Source: Sphingobium sp. SCG-1
Lineage (GTDB): Bacteria > Pseudomonadota > Alphaproteobacteria > Sphingomonadales > Sphingomonadaceae
Assembly (NCBI RefSeq): GCF_002953135.1
Contig: NZ_CP026372.1
Span: 2,294,001-2,358,000 of the forward strand
Length of the DNA: 64,000 nt
Direction: 5' to 3'
Below are positions 1 through 8,730 of the stretch, in pieces (position 1 is the first letter of the stretch; each line of letters opens with the position of its first letter). The position numbers and the translations under genes are program-made. The notes beneath the pieces were generated by a model. That model searched no databases and was not told the DNA's origin. It saw only the letters and a list, made by a program, of their open reading frames with translations.

Positions 1-645
1 TTCGGTCGTGCCGCTGCTGCTGCTGAGCGCGCCATAAGGCGATCCGCCGAACATGCCGCTCAAGGGGACGACGATCGCGCCGATGATGAGCGACACCACG
101 ACTGCGACCAGCACCGTCACCGCTGTATAGGAACCCGCCTTCTCCTTCGGCGCCTTCATCAGCAGCGGCAGGCCGGTGTAGAGCAGATAGAGGCTGTAAA
201 CACCTAGCAACATCAGGAACGATAGCGCGGGGATGATGGCGAAGATGCCCGCGATCCAGCTTGCGGTGTAGGAATAGATAGCAACCTTGAACGCCTGCGT
301 TCGATTGCTGATGCCGCCGAATTTTGGGGCCAGTGCGTCGATGATGAAGGCGATCACCGTCACGCCAACCAGCGACAGCACATATTGCACGACCGCCATG
401 CTGATCGCGCTGCCGATCGAAGGCCGGAAATATACGCCGAGCGCACCATAGCCGAAGATCAGCGCGCCGATCAGGCCCGCCAGCGCCGGAATAGCGGCGA
501 GGATCAGGGCATAGCCTGTGAACAAGCCGGAAATCGTTGCAGGCTCTGCGTCGATGCGCGGCCACTCTTCCTTCGGCGTCAGGATGATCGCCTTGACGCG
601 ATCCACGAGCGATGTGGAAGCAGGTGTCGGAATTTCGGGTGTCAT
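1..645 (-). CDS. Yip1 family membrane protein (3' end outside window)
   Basis: The reading frame opens at an ATG at 645 and runs off the left edge without a stop, giving at least 215 residues. After a soluble N-terminus (about residues 1-38, with the phrase ILTPKEEWPRI typical of bacterial Yip1 proteins) come several long hydrophobic segments, and a cytoplasmic turn reading LLMKAPKEKA. This is the usual Yip1 layout of five membrane helices with a PxK-like loop before the last pair. The visible end is rich in Gly and Ser. The bacterial family has no established biochemical role; it is an inner-membrane protein. It is divergent from dnaE, with 180 bases between them in which I see no clear operator. 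Confidence 0.8.
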   Translation of the reverse strand, partial: MTPEIPTPASTSLVDRVKAIILTPKEEWPRIDAEPATISGLFTGYALILAAIPALAGLIGALIFGYGALGVYFRPSIGSAISMAVVQYVLSLVGVTVIAFIIDALAPKFGGISNRTQAFKVAIYSYTASWIAGIFAIIPALSFLMLLGVYSLYLLYTGLPLLMKAPKEKAGSYTAVTVLVAVVVSLIIGAIVVPLSGMFGGSPYGALSSSSGTTE

Positions 646-825
646 ATCAGTCTCCCCTGTGAGGCTGGAATTTAACCTCGTTCTAAATAGGCGATGCTCT
701 GCGTTCTGTGTCGCTGGTCACAACAGCCCGTCACGCTACATCGAAATGCAGCTTAGGCCAAACTACCCACAGAATAGAAGCGCGGAGGGCTTTCAAGAAT
801 CGCCCGATGCGTCCAGAATGGCGGC

Positions 826-3800
826 ATGCCTCATGCTTCGTTCGTCCCCTTACGCGTTTTCTCTTCCTATACGATGCTCGACGGCGCGATCGAACCGAAA
901 GCGATCGCCAAGCAGGCCAAGGCGCTGGGCTTCCCCGCAGTGGCGCTGACCGACCGCAACGGGCTGTATGCCGCGATGGCGTTTTCGGACGGCTGCAAGG
1001 GCGAAGGCGTGCAGCCGGTTATCGGCGCGATGCTGGGGGTCTTGCGACCGGGGCGTCCGGCCAATGCGGCCCCGGTGCACGACTGGCTCGCGCTGTATGC
1101 GCAGGACAATGTGGGCTACGACAATCTTTGCGCGCTGGTGTCCATGGCGCATCTCGATCGCCCCATCGAGCAGGAGCCGCATGTTTCGCTCGACGATCTG
1201 GCGGGGCGAAGCGAGGGGCTGATCGCGCTGACGGCCGGCGGCGAAGGCGCTCTGGCGCGGCTGTTCTCGGACGGACAGCCCGATGCGGCGCTGGCCTATT
1301 GCGAGCGGCTTGAGGCATTGTTCCCCGACAGGCTCTACATAGAGATTGTCCGCAGGCTCGATGCCGTCGAAGGCAAGGCTGAGGCGGAGTTGCTGGACCT
1401 CGCCTATGCGCGTGACTTGCCGCTGGTGGCGACGAACCCAACCTGCTTCGCCGAACCGCATTTCCATCCCGCACATGACGTCATGCTCTGCATTGCCGAC
1501 AGCGCCTATGTGGACAGCGAGGACCGGCGAAAAAGCTGCAAGGACGCATGGATGAAGCCGGCGGCCGAGATGAAGCGGCTGTTCGAGGATTTGCCCGAGG
1601 CACTGGCAAATACGCTGGTCGTCGCGCAACGTTGCGCCGTGGCGGCGCCTAAACGCAAGCCGATCCTTCCCAGTCTTGCCGGTGATTTGAAGGGGGAGGA
1701 GCTACAGCTTCGCGCCGACGCGACGGCGGGGCTGGAAATGCGGTTGCGCAAGATCGCCGCTTTGCATGACGGCGACGGGGCTTCGGATCTGGATGATGAT
1801 GCGTTGCGCGCGCGCTACGCAGAGTATTTTACGCGCCTCGATTTCGAGCTGGATATCATTATCCAGATGGGGTTCCCCGGTTACTTTCTGATCGTGGCCG
1901 ACTTCATCAAATGGGCGAAAACGAACGACATTCCGGTGGGACCGGGACGTGGTTCGGGCGCAGGGTCGGTCGTCGCATGGGCGCTGACGATCACCGATCT
2001 CGATCCGCTGCAACTGGGGCTGCTGTTCGAGCGATTCCTCAATCCCGAACGCGTGTCGATGCCGGACTTCGATATCGACTTCTGCGAAACGCGGCGCGGC
2101 GAAGTCATTCGCTATGTGCAGGCGAAATATGGCACCGACCACGTGGCGCAGATCATCACCTTCGGTAAGCTGAAAGCGCGCGCGGTTTTGAAGGACACTG
2201 GGCGCGTGCTCCAGATGAGCTATGGCCAAGTCGACCGGCTGGCGAAGCTGGTGCCGAACCATCCGACCGATCCATGGACGCTGGAGCGGACCATGAACGG
2301 GGTCAGCGAATTCGCGCAGGAATATAAGAACGACGCGCAGGTGCGGCGGCTGATCGACTTGGCGCTGAAGCTGGAGGGTTTGCCGCGCCATAGCTCTACC
2401 CATGCGGCGGGCGTCGTGATCGGCGACAGGCCGCTTTCGCAACTGGTACCGCTCTATCGCGATCCGCGATCCGACATGCCCGTCACGCAGTTCGACATGA
2501 AATATGTCGAAGGTGCAGGGCTGGTGAAATTCGACTTTCTCGGCCTCAAGACGCTTTCGGTCCTCCAGAAGGCCGTTCAACTGCTGACGAAACGCGGCGT
2601 GTCGATCGATCTTGAGACGCTGCTGTGGGACGACATACCGGTATATGAACTGCTGCAGCGGGGCGACACCGTCGGCGTGTTTCAGTTGGAATCCGAAGGC
2701 ATGCGCAAGACGCTGGCGGCGGTAAAGCCGACCAATTTCGGCGACATCATCGCGCTCGTGTCCCTGTATCGGCCAGGACCGATGGACAATATCCCGATGT
2801 TCGGCCGTCGCAAGAACGGCCAGGAAGAAATTGAATATCCGCATATTCTCCTGAAGCCGATCCTTGAAGAAACCTATGGCATCTTCGTCTATCAGGAACA
2901 GGTGATGCAGGCCGCGCAGATCCTTGCGGGCTATTCGCTGGGCGACGCTGACCTTCTGCGCCGCGCGATGGGCAAGAAGATCAAGGCCGAGATGGACGCG
3001 CAGCGCCAGCGCTTTGTGACCGGTTGCGCCGAGATGAGCCAGATCCCCAAGGCCAAGGCAAATGAGTTGTTCGACTTGATCGACAAGTTTGCGGGCTACG
3101 GCTTCAACAAGTCGCACGCCGCCGCTTATGCGTTGCTTGCGTACCAGACTGCCTGGTTGAAGGCGCATTATCCGGCGGAATTCTATGCCGCCTCCATGGC
3201 GTTCGATATTCACCTCACGGACAAGCTGACGATTTTCGTGGACGACATGCGGCGGATGGGCCTGACGTGCCTTGCCCCGGATATCAACGTCAGCGAAGCG
3301 GATTTCTCCGTGCAGGCCGTGACGCCGCCGGAGGATCATGCCGACGATCCGCGCTATGCTTTCGCCGTGCGTTACGCCTTGGGTGGTCTCAAGGGCGTCG
3401 GCGAGAAGGCCATGGAAACGCTGGTGGCCGAACGGCAGGCGAATGGGCCTTACAAGGATCTGGACGATTTCGCCGACCGAGTCGAGCCGCGCTTGCTGAA
3501 CCGCCGCCAGTTGGAGAGTCTCGCGGCGGCGGGCGCTTTCGATGGCATCCATGCTGACCGCGCCGGCGTCCATGCGGCGGCGGAAACGATCCTGTCCGTC
3601 GCATCCAGCGCCGCCGAAGCGCGGATCAGCGGGCAGGGCGGTCTTTTCGGCGGCGAGGAGATCTCCCATGCCGCCGTCCACATCCCGCCGCACACCGCCT
3701 GGTCGGTGGCGGATCGCATGGCGCAGGAAAAGGACGCGTTCGGCTTCTATTTCTCCGCGCATCCGGTCGACCGCTATCGCCATATCGCCGAAGCCAAGGG

Positions 3801-4383
3801 CGCCCGCAGTTTCGGCGCGATCTGCGCCAGTCCGACGGCTATGAACGCGGAAGGACGCGCGTATTCCATCATGGCGGCACTGGTCGAGGATGTGCGCTGG
3901 CGCGACACGCGGCGGGGCGGGCGCTATGTTTCCGCGACTTTCTCCGACAGCAGTGGCCAGTTTCAGGCAAGCTGCTTCGACGATGACGCGTGCAAGGCTA
4001 TCGAGGCGCTGGGCAAGGATGGCGATTGCGGCCTGCTGACCGTGGAGCTCGATCGGCAACCGGGCGAGGAGACGCCGCGCGTGACGGTCCGGGGCGTGCA
4101 GCCGTTCAACCGTATCGCCGGAACCACGCGAATGGAGTTATGGCTCGATGTCGCGCAGGACAGCGCCATTGCCGGGATCAAGGCCATCCTTTCGACCAGC
4201 CGTGGGGGGCGCAGCGAAGTCGGTATTCGTAGCCGGATGCCGGATGGCGCCATCGTGCGCCTGCGCCTTGGCCGTGACTTCCTGATCGATGCGGAGATTG
4301 CCGAAAAGTTGTCGATCGTGCCGGGCGTGGTCGGGCATCGCTTCTCCACGCCCGAACCGCCGCGTCTTGCACTGGTGTCCTGA
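826..4383 (+). CDS. dnaE: DNA polymerase III subunit alpha
   Basis: This is the replicative polymerase, 1185 residues, close to the usual DnaE length (E. coli 1160). An N-terminal PHP domain (about 5-270) is followed by the polymerase core. The catalytic aspartates lie in PDFDIDF (D414 and D416), and the third is D570 in GLVKFDFLG. A thumb/fingers region, helix-hairpin-helix segment and OB fold follow. QGGLF at 937-941 sits where DnaE carries its internal sliding-clamp motif. The PHP domain reads RVFSSYTMLDG where many DnaE proteins have RVHSxYS, so the first metal-binding His is Phe; the domain is probably not a nuclease, and proofreading must come from DnaQ. The ATG at 826 gives the expected N-terminus; a Shine-Dalgarno sequence is not obvious. 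Confidence 0.97.
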   Translation: MPHASFVPLRVFSSYTMLDGAIEPKAIAKQAKALGFPAVALTDRNGLYAAMAFSDGCKGEGVQPVIGAMLGVLRPGRPANAAPVHDWLALYAQDNVGYDNLCALVSMAHLDRPIEQEPHVSLDDLAGRSEGLIALTAGGEGALARLFSDGQPDAALAYCERLEALFPDRLYIEIVRRLDAVEGKAEAELLDLAYARDLPLVATNPTCFAEPHFHPAHDVMLCIADSAYVDSEDRRKSCKDAWMKPAAEMKRLFEDLPEALANTLVVAQRCAVAAPKRKPILPSLAGDLKGEELQLRADATAGLEMRLRKIAALHDGDGASDLDDDALRARYAEYFTRLDFELDIIIQMGFPGYFLIVADFIKWAKTNDIPVGPGRGSGAGSVVAWALTITDLDPLQLGLLFERFLNPERVSMPDFDIDFCETRRGEVIRYVQAKYGTDHVAQIITFGKLKARAVLKDTGRVLQMSYGQVDRLAKLVPNHPTDPWTLERTMNGVSEFAQEYKNDAQVRRLIDLALKLEGLPRHSSTHAAGVVIGDRPLSQLVPLYRDPRSDMPVTQFDMKYVEGAGLVKFDFLGLKTLSVLQKAVQLLTKRGVSIDLETLLWDDIPVYELLQRGDTVGVFQLESEGMRKTLAAVKPTNFGDIIALVSLYRPGPMDNIPMFGRRKNGQEEIEYPHILLKPILEETYGIFVYQEQVMQAAQILAGYSLGDADLLRRAMGKKIKAEMDAQRQRFVTGCAEMSQIPKAKANELFDLIDKFAGYGFNKSHAAAYALLAYQTAWLKAHYPAEFYAASMAFDIHLTDKLTIFVDDMRRMGLTCLAPDINVSEADFSVQAVTPPEDHADDPRYAFAVRYALGGLKGVGEKAMETLVAERQANGPYKDLDDFADRVEPRLLNRRQLESLAAAGAFDGIHADRAGVHAAAETILSVASSAAEARISGQGGLFGGEEISHAAVHIPPHTAWSVADRMAQEKDAFGFYFSAHPVDRYRHIAEAKGARSFGAICASPTAMNAEGRAYSIMAALVEDVRWRDTRRGGRYVSATFSDSSGQFQASCFDDDACKAIEALGKDGDCGLLTVELDRQPGEETPRVTVRGVQPFNRIAGTTRMELWLDVAQDSAIAGIKAILSTSRGGRSEVGIRSRMPDGAIVRLRLGRDFLIDAEIAEKLSIVPGVVGHRFSTPEPPRLALVS

Positions 4384-4447
4384 CGGATAGGCAAGCCGCC
4401 CGTCTTCTCCTGTGTGCAAAGTGAAGGCAAACTCAGCGCCGCCTTCT

Positions 4448-5515
4448 TCAGAATAACCGAAGCTGATCGCCTTCCGGCGGGCGAAACAGATCGGTGCGCA
4501 AGGCAATACGCTCTCCCTCCAGCCCCGCCTTCAGCTTCGCCTTGTTGAATCGCGTGCGGATCAGGTCGGCCCAAACGCCCTGACCTCGCATCCGTGAGCC
4601 AAAATTGGGATCATTATCCCGTCCCCCGCGAATCTCCCGGATGATGTGCATCACCTTTGCGGCCCGGTTTGGATAATGGGTGTCCAGCCATGCCCGGAAC
4701 AACGGCGCCACTTCATGCGGCAGGCGGACGGGAATCCAGAACACGCCGCGCGCGCCTGCCGCTGCGACTCGCGCAACGATGGCTTCGATCTCATGATCGG
4801 TGATCGCCGGGATGATGGGCGAGACGCTTGCATGGACCGGAACCCCGGCTTCGGCCAGGCGGGCAATCGCGGCTATGCGCCTTTCAGGATGCGCCGCGCG
4901 CGGTTCCAAAGTGCGCGCAACGGCCGGGTCCAGGCTCGTGACCGAGATGCTGACCGCCGCCAGCCCCCGTTTTGCCATCCCTGCAATCAGATCCAGATCG
5001 CGCAGCACGCGATCCGACTTGGTGGTAATGAACACCGGGTGGCCGCATTCCGCCAGGACTTCAAGGCACTGGCGGGTAATGTTCCAATCGCGCTCAATGG
5101 GTTGATAGGGATCGGTATTCGACCCGATCGCGATGGGCGTGACCACGTGGGACGGCTTTCCCAGTTCCTTGCGCAACAGCGCCGCGGCGTTGGGCTTGGC
5201 GAAGAGCTTCGTTTCGAAGTCCAGCCCAGGCGAAAGGTCATGCCACGCATGTGTCGGCCGCGCATAGCAGTAGATGCAGCCATGCTCACAACCCCGATAA
5301 GCGTTGATCGACTGATCGAAGCCAATATCGGGAGACGCATTGCGCGCTAGGATCGTGCGTGGCCGCTCTATAGTGACAGTCGTCGCAGGTCGCGGCTGCT
5401 CTCCATCGACCAGTTCCAGCGCATCGAGCCAGTCCCCATCGGCTTCTCTGCTGGAGAGCGAGAAGCGCGTACTCACGTCATTTTCCGTCGCGCCGCGACC
5501 CTTAAAGCTGGTCAT
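4448..5515 (-). CDS. PA0069 family radical SAM protein
   Basis: A radical S-adenosylmethionine enzyme of 355 residues, related to the spore photoproduct lyase (SPL)-like superfamily. The iron-sulfur ligands are CEHGCIYC (C76, C80, C83), preceded by the family phrase GFDQSINAYRG; GRGATEN near the start is also typical. The substrate is not established. The last residues are GDQLRLF, which resembles the QLxLF sliding-clamp-binding consensus and lies at the extreme C-terminus, where such motifs work. The gene converges on dnaE with 64 bases between stops. An in-frame ATG at 5530 would add MFSLP; I prefer 5515 because homology begins just after it, but neither start has a strong Shine-Dalgarno sequence. 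Confidence 0.85.
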   Translation of the reverse strand: MTSFKGRGATENDVSTRFSLSSREADGDWLDALELVDGEQPRPATTVTIERPRTILARNASPDIGFDQSINAYRGCEHGCIYCYARPTHAWHDLSPGLDFETKLFAKPNAAALLRKELGKPSHVVTPIAIGSNTDPYQPIERDWNITRQCLEVLAECGHPVFITTKSDRVLRDLDLIAGMAKRGLAAVSISVTSLDPAVARTLEPRAAHPERRIAAIARLAEAGVPVHASVSPIIPAITDHEIEAIVARVAAAGARGVFWIPVRLPHEVAPLFRAWLDTHYPNRAAKVMHIIREIRGGRDNDPNFGSRMRGQGVWADLIRTRFNKAKLKAGLEGERIALRTDLFRPPEGDQLRLF

Positions 5516-5625
5516 AGGTAATGAGAACATAAAAAGAACATATGCGCAATGGCCCTTCCCTCTTGATCTGGATCAGCAAAGCAGATGTTCACCCCCGTCA
5601 TCTCTCTAAAGCGTTGTGAACAAAC

Positions 5626-5650
5626 GGAACCGGATATCCGAAATACTGTT
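5626..5650 (+). promoter_or_regulatory. Sigma-EcfG (general stress response) promoter
   Basis: GGAAC at 5626-5630 and TGTT at 5647-5650 are separated by 16 bases, which matches the alphaproteobacterial EcfG consensus GGAAC-N16/17-CGTT except for one base of the -10 element. It lies 30 bases upstream of the ATG of the Tat-exported SDR and points at it. The elements are seen directly; assignment to EcfG is an inference from the known consensus. Confidence 0.65.
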
Positions 5651-5679
5651 GAAGTGATGGTGACGTAGAGGAGTTTTAG

Positions 5680-6675
5680 ATGGCTGATGAGGGTGCTTCG
5701 AGGCGAACCGTATTAGGTGGCGCGGCGTTGGGTTTGGCGGCCGCCGCTGCGCCCTCAGTCTATGCGCAGTCGGGAGCAGGGGGTGCCGGTGGCGCGCTCC
5801 TGAAAGATCCGAAAACCAAATATCGGACTGAGCCTTTCCCCGAACAGCGCCAGCCCTGGCCAGCCCTCGCCAGCAAGATGAATCCGCGCCCCGATCATGG
5901 GGAGACGAGCTACAAAGGGTCAGGCCGTCTGGCGGGTCGAAAGGCGCTGCTGACAGGTGGCGACAGCGGCATCGGGCGTGCAGCGGCCATTGCGTTTGCG
6001 CGGGAAGGCGCGGACGTGGCCATCAACTACCTCCCACAGGAAGAGGCCGACGCGCGCGAGGTCGTGGATATCATCAAGGAGGCCGGCCGAAAAGCCGTAG
6101 CCATTCCGGGCGATATCCGCACATCAGCCTTCTGTTCCAAGCTGGTGCAGAGAGCGCATAGCCAGCTTGGCGGCCTCGACATCCTCGTGAACAACGCCGC
6201 CTATCAGCAGAGCAAAGCCTCGATCGAGGAAATATCGGATGAGCAGTTCGATCAGACCCTCAAGACAAACATCTACGCGATGTTCTGGATCAGCAAAGCG
6301 GCGATTCCTCTGATGCAGCCTGGTTCGGTCATCATCAACACTGCGTCGGTAAACAGCTACGATCCGGGGGAAGAGTTGTTGGACTACGCCTCGACCAAAG
6401 GTGCAATCCTGATCTTCACCAAGGGGTTGGCCAAGCAGCTTGCCAAGAAAGGCATCCGGGTGAACGCCGTCGCGCCAGGCCCGATCTGGACACCGTTGCA
6501 GGTCGCGGGCGGTCAACTGCCGGGTCAGCTAGGGCAGTTCGGAAAGGAAACGCCGTTGGGCCGCGCCGGGCAGCCAGCCGAGCTTGCGCCGCTCTATGTC
6601 ACATTGGCGTCGGATGAGAGCAGTTTCACCACCGGCACGGTGTTTGGTGCGAATGGGGGCAAGGGCAATCCCTAA
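5680..6675 (+). CDS. SDR family oxidoreductase with Tat signal
   Basis: A 331-residue NAD(P)-dependent short-chain dehydrogenase. The N-terminus has a twin-arginine signal (SRRTVLGGAALGLAAAAAP) with likely cleavage near VYAQS, followed by a roughly 40-residue Gly/Pro-rich segment as in the YghA-like group. The Rossmann motif is TGGDSGIG (92-99), and NNAA follows strand 4. The catalytic triad is S223, Y236 and K240 (DYASTKG). The Shine-Dalgarno sequence GAGGAG sits 7 bases before the ATG. The upstream EcfG-type promoter suggests stress or stationary-phase expression. Export of a dinucleotide-dependent enzyme is unusual and would require cofactor loading before Tat transport. The substrate is unknown. 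Confidence 0.88.
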   Translation: MADEGASRRTVLGGAALGLAAAAAPSVYAQSGAGGAGGALLKDPKTKYRTEPFPEQRQPWPALASKMNPRPDHGETSYKGSGRLAGRKALLTGGDSGIGRAAAIAFAREGADVAINYLPQEEADAREVVDIIKEAGRKAVAIPGDIRTSAFCSKLVQRAHSQLGGLDILVNNAAYQQSKASIEEISDEQFDQTLKTNIYAMFWISKAAIPLMQPGSVIINTASVNSYDPGEELLDYASTKGAILIFTKGLAKQLAKKGIRVNAVAPGPIWTPLQVAGGQLPGQLGQFGKETPLGRAGQPAELAPLYVTLASDESSFTTGTVFGANGGKGNP

Positions 6676-6696
6676 AGGACAGCATTTACTAAGGAA

Positions 6697-6773
6697 TGGT
6701 AGCGGAGGAGGGACTTGAACCCCCGACACGCGGATTATGATTCCGCTGCTCTAACCAGCTGAGCTACTCCGCC
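6697..6773 (-). tRNA. tRNA-Met (CAT)
   Basis: A full cloverleaf of 77 bases with CCA encoded. The acceptor stem is GGCGGAG with CTCCGCT, the D-loop AGCTCAGCTGGTTAGAGC, the anticodon stem GCGGA/TCCGC around loop ATCATAA (anticodon CAT), and the T arm GGGGGTTCAAGTCCCTCC. The body matches alphaproteobacterial elongator methionine tRNAs and lacks the three G-C anticodon-stem pairs of the initiator. A CAT tRNA could in principle be the lysidine-modified isoleucine species, but the stem sequences favour elongator Met. It is convergent with the SDR gene. Confidence 0.93.
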
Positions 6774-6920
6774 CCGAAACAATGCAATCCCAATGTGTTT
6801 TGCACATGCCGCGATGGCCCCGCAGCGCAATAGCGTCACGGTGAGGCGGCGCTATACGCAGCCTTGCAACAGCGGTCAACCGCCTGCGTGGTGCTGTTCG
6901 TCATTCCCTTCCTCTTGCCT

Positions 6921-6940
6921 TTGGCGTTCAAGAACGCCAA
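6921..6940. promoter_or_regulatory. Perfect palindrome upstream of the ferredoxin reductase gene
   Basis: TTGGCGTTC and GAACGCCAA form a perfect 9-base inverted repeat with a 2-base centre, ending 38 bases before the ATG at 6979. The size and symmetry fit an operator for a dimeric repressor such as a TetR-type protein. There is no T-run after it, so a terminator is unlikely. No regulator gene lies next to it. Confidence 0.45.
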
Positions 6941-6978
6941 GGACATGCGCAAATAAAACAGGATGAGGTGGATGGTGC

Positions 6979-8208
6979 ATGAGCTTTTATGATGTCCTGA
7001 TCGTAGGGGCCGGCCACGCCGGAGCGCAGGCGGCGATCCAATTGCGTCAAATGGGGTTTGCAGGCTCCGTCGCGTTGCTGGGCGACGAGCAGGAGCCGCC
7101 TTATGAACGTCCTCCGCTGTCCAAGGAATATCTTGCCGGGGACAAGCCATTCGAACGCATTCTGATCCGGCCTCATGCATTTTGGGGCGAGCGGGATGTG
7201 ACGCTGCTTTTAGGCCAGCGGGTGAAGCGTGTGGATGCCGAAGCAAAGACCGTAACCGTCGGTGATGACTCGGAGATCGGCTATGGCAAGCTGATCTGGG
7301 CAACGGGCGGCACGCCGCGCCTGCTGACCTGCGCGGGAAGCGACGCCAGCGGCATTCACTCAGTGCGTCGCCGCGACGATGTGGACGCGATCATGACTGA
7401 ACTGGCGAGCGTCAATCATGTGGTCGTGATCGGTGGCGGTTATATCGGGCTGGAAGCCGCGGCTGTGCTGACGAAGCTCGGCAAATCGGTGACACTGCTT
7501 GAAGCATTGGATCGCGTTCTGGCGCGTGTCGCGGGGGAAGAACTGTCGCGCTTCTATGAAGCGGAACATATCGCGCATGGCGTAGACTTGCGGACGAAGA
7601 CGATGGTGGACTGCATCGAGTCGACGGATGGCCGCGCCACTGCGGTTCTTCTGGCTGACGGCACGCGCGTCGCCGCTGACATGGTGATCGTAGGAATCGG
7701 GATTATTCCCGAGACCGGACCGCTGATCGCTGCAGGCGCGAGTGGCGGTAACGGCGTGGACATCGATGCCTTCTGCCGCACGAGTCTGCCTGATGTCTAT
7801 GCGGTCGGGGACTGCGCATCCCATGCCAATGGCTTTGCCAGCGGTGCTCAGATTCGACTGGAGTCGGTGCAGAACGCCAACGATCAGGCAAAGGTCGCGG
7901 TGCAGCACATCATGGGGCAGGAAAGTGCTTATGATGCGGTGCCATGGTTCTGGTCCAACCAATATGATTTGAGGCTGCAAACCGTCGGCCTGTCCACAGG
8001 CTACGATCAAACCATTTTGCGCGGCGATCCGGCCACGCGCAGTTTTTCGGTTCTGTATCTCAAAGCTGGAAAGCTGATCGCGCTCGATTGCGTGAACATG
8101 GTGAAGGATTATGTGCAGGGTCGCGCGTATGTGATTTCCGGGGCGTTGCTCGATCAGGCTCAACTGGCGGATGCGAGTATTCCACTGAAGGAAGTCGGCC
8201 TCGCCTGA
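6979..8208 (+). CDS. FAD-dependent ferredoxin/rubredoxin reductase family oxidoreductase
   Basis: A 409-residue flavoprotein that transfers electrons from NAD(P)H to a small iron-sulfur carrier. The N-terminal FAD motif is GAGHAG (10-15), followed by EPPYERPPLSKEYL, the hallmark of reductases serving cytochrome P450 and dioxygenase systems. A second Rossmann motif VVIGGGYIGLEAA lies near residue 150, and the flavin-binding VYAVGDCA is near residue 275. The C-terminal domain (about 310-405, with WFWSNQYDLRLQTVG) matches the interface domain of this family. No ferredoxin, P450 or oxygenase gene is nearby, so the partner is elsewhere. The palindrome at 6921-6940 may control it. Confidence 0.9.
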   Translation: MSFYDVLIVGAGHAGAQAAIQLRQMGFAGSVALLGDEQEPPYERPPLSKEYLAGDKPFERILIRPHAFWGERDVTLLLGQRVKRVDAEAKTVTVGDDSEIGYGKLIWATGGTPRLLTCAGSDASGIHSVRRRDDVDAIMTELASVNHVVVIGGGYIGLEAAAVLTKLGKSVTLLEALDRVLARVAGEELSRFYEAEHIAHGVDLRTKTMVDCIESTDGRATAVLLADGTRVAADMVIVGIGIIPETGPLIAAGASGGNGVDIDAFCRTSLPDVYAVGDCASHANGFASGAQIRLESVQNANDQAKVAVQHIMGQESAYDAVPWFWSNQYDLRLQTVGLSTGYDQTILRGDPATRSFSVLYLKAGKLIALDCVNMVKDYVQGRAYVISGALLDQAQLADASIPLKEVGLA

Positions 8209-8210
8209 AG

Positions 8211-8687
8211 CTAACGGGCGAAGCGATAACTGCGAATTTCCTCCCAAGGGCCGCCGCGATACCGATATGCGGCGAGTCCGCTGATCTCGAACGTGCGGGG
8301 GCGGAAGTTGGCTTCAAGCTGTAAGTACAACGCACGGGCTTCTTGGGCCGTTACCTTGTTCTGAACGGTGACGTGTAGCCGAGGCTTAGCGCTGTCCTGC
8401 GGCGTCAGCATACCGTGGAAGGCTTCGGCCAATGCCTGTCGCATTGCCATCAGCTCCGGACTGTCGATCCGATAGGCGACGCCTCCGCCAAGATTCATCA
8501 CGCCAGCGAGGATCGCGGCAGGGCGGCGACCGGAGCAAATCTGCTTCAGTCGCGTCAGTATCTCGCCCTCTGCCGAAGGCGGAAGGTGATGGAACAAGGT
8601 GATGTGGGCGACAAGTTGATTGCGCTCCGCAGGAAAGTGCGCGCGCCGCAAATCATCCGCCCACGCGAAATCGGCAGCACCCATCAA
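8211..8687 (-). CDS. 2'-5' RNA ligase family protein (2H phosphoesterase)
   Basis: A small 2H-phosphoesterase of about 158 residues with both signature tetrapeptides, HITL (from the HITLFHHL strand) and HVTV (from LHVTVQNK). Related proteins hydrolyse or form 2'-5' or 2',3'-cyclic phosphodiester bonds in RNA. The coordinates start at a TTG (8687) followed by ATG (8684), but the conserved first strand of the family, PAPIIVSAL, is encoded just upstream in the same frame. That frame is open back to a TGA at 8751-8753 and contains no ATG, GTG or TTG before 8687. The real start may therefore be the CTG at 8741, which overlaps the end of the peroxiredoxin gene. The stop lies 2 bases from the convergent reductase stop. 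Confidence 0.8.
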   Translation of the reverse strand: MMGAADFAWADDLRRAHFPAERNQLVAHITLFHHLPPSAEGEILTRLKQICSGRRPAAILAGVMNLGGGVAYRIDSPELMAMRQALAEAFHGMLTPQDSAKPRLHVTVQNKVTAQEARALYLQLEANFRPRTFEISGLAAYRYRGGPWEEIRSYRFAR

Positions 8688-8730
8688 CGCCGAGACGATG
8701 ATGGGCGCTGGCCAGGTTACCGGGGCTGCA

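Noticed and set aside
1702..4059. Long open frame (785 codons) antisense to dnaE
   Set aside because: It overlaps fully the well-supported dnaE, has no recognisable domain and the low-complexity Arg/His/Gln content expected of an opposite-strand shadow in GC-rich DNA.
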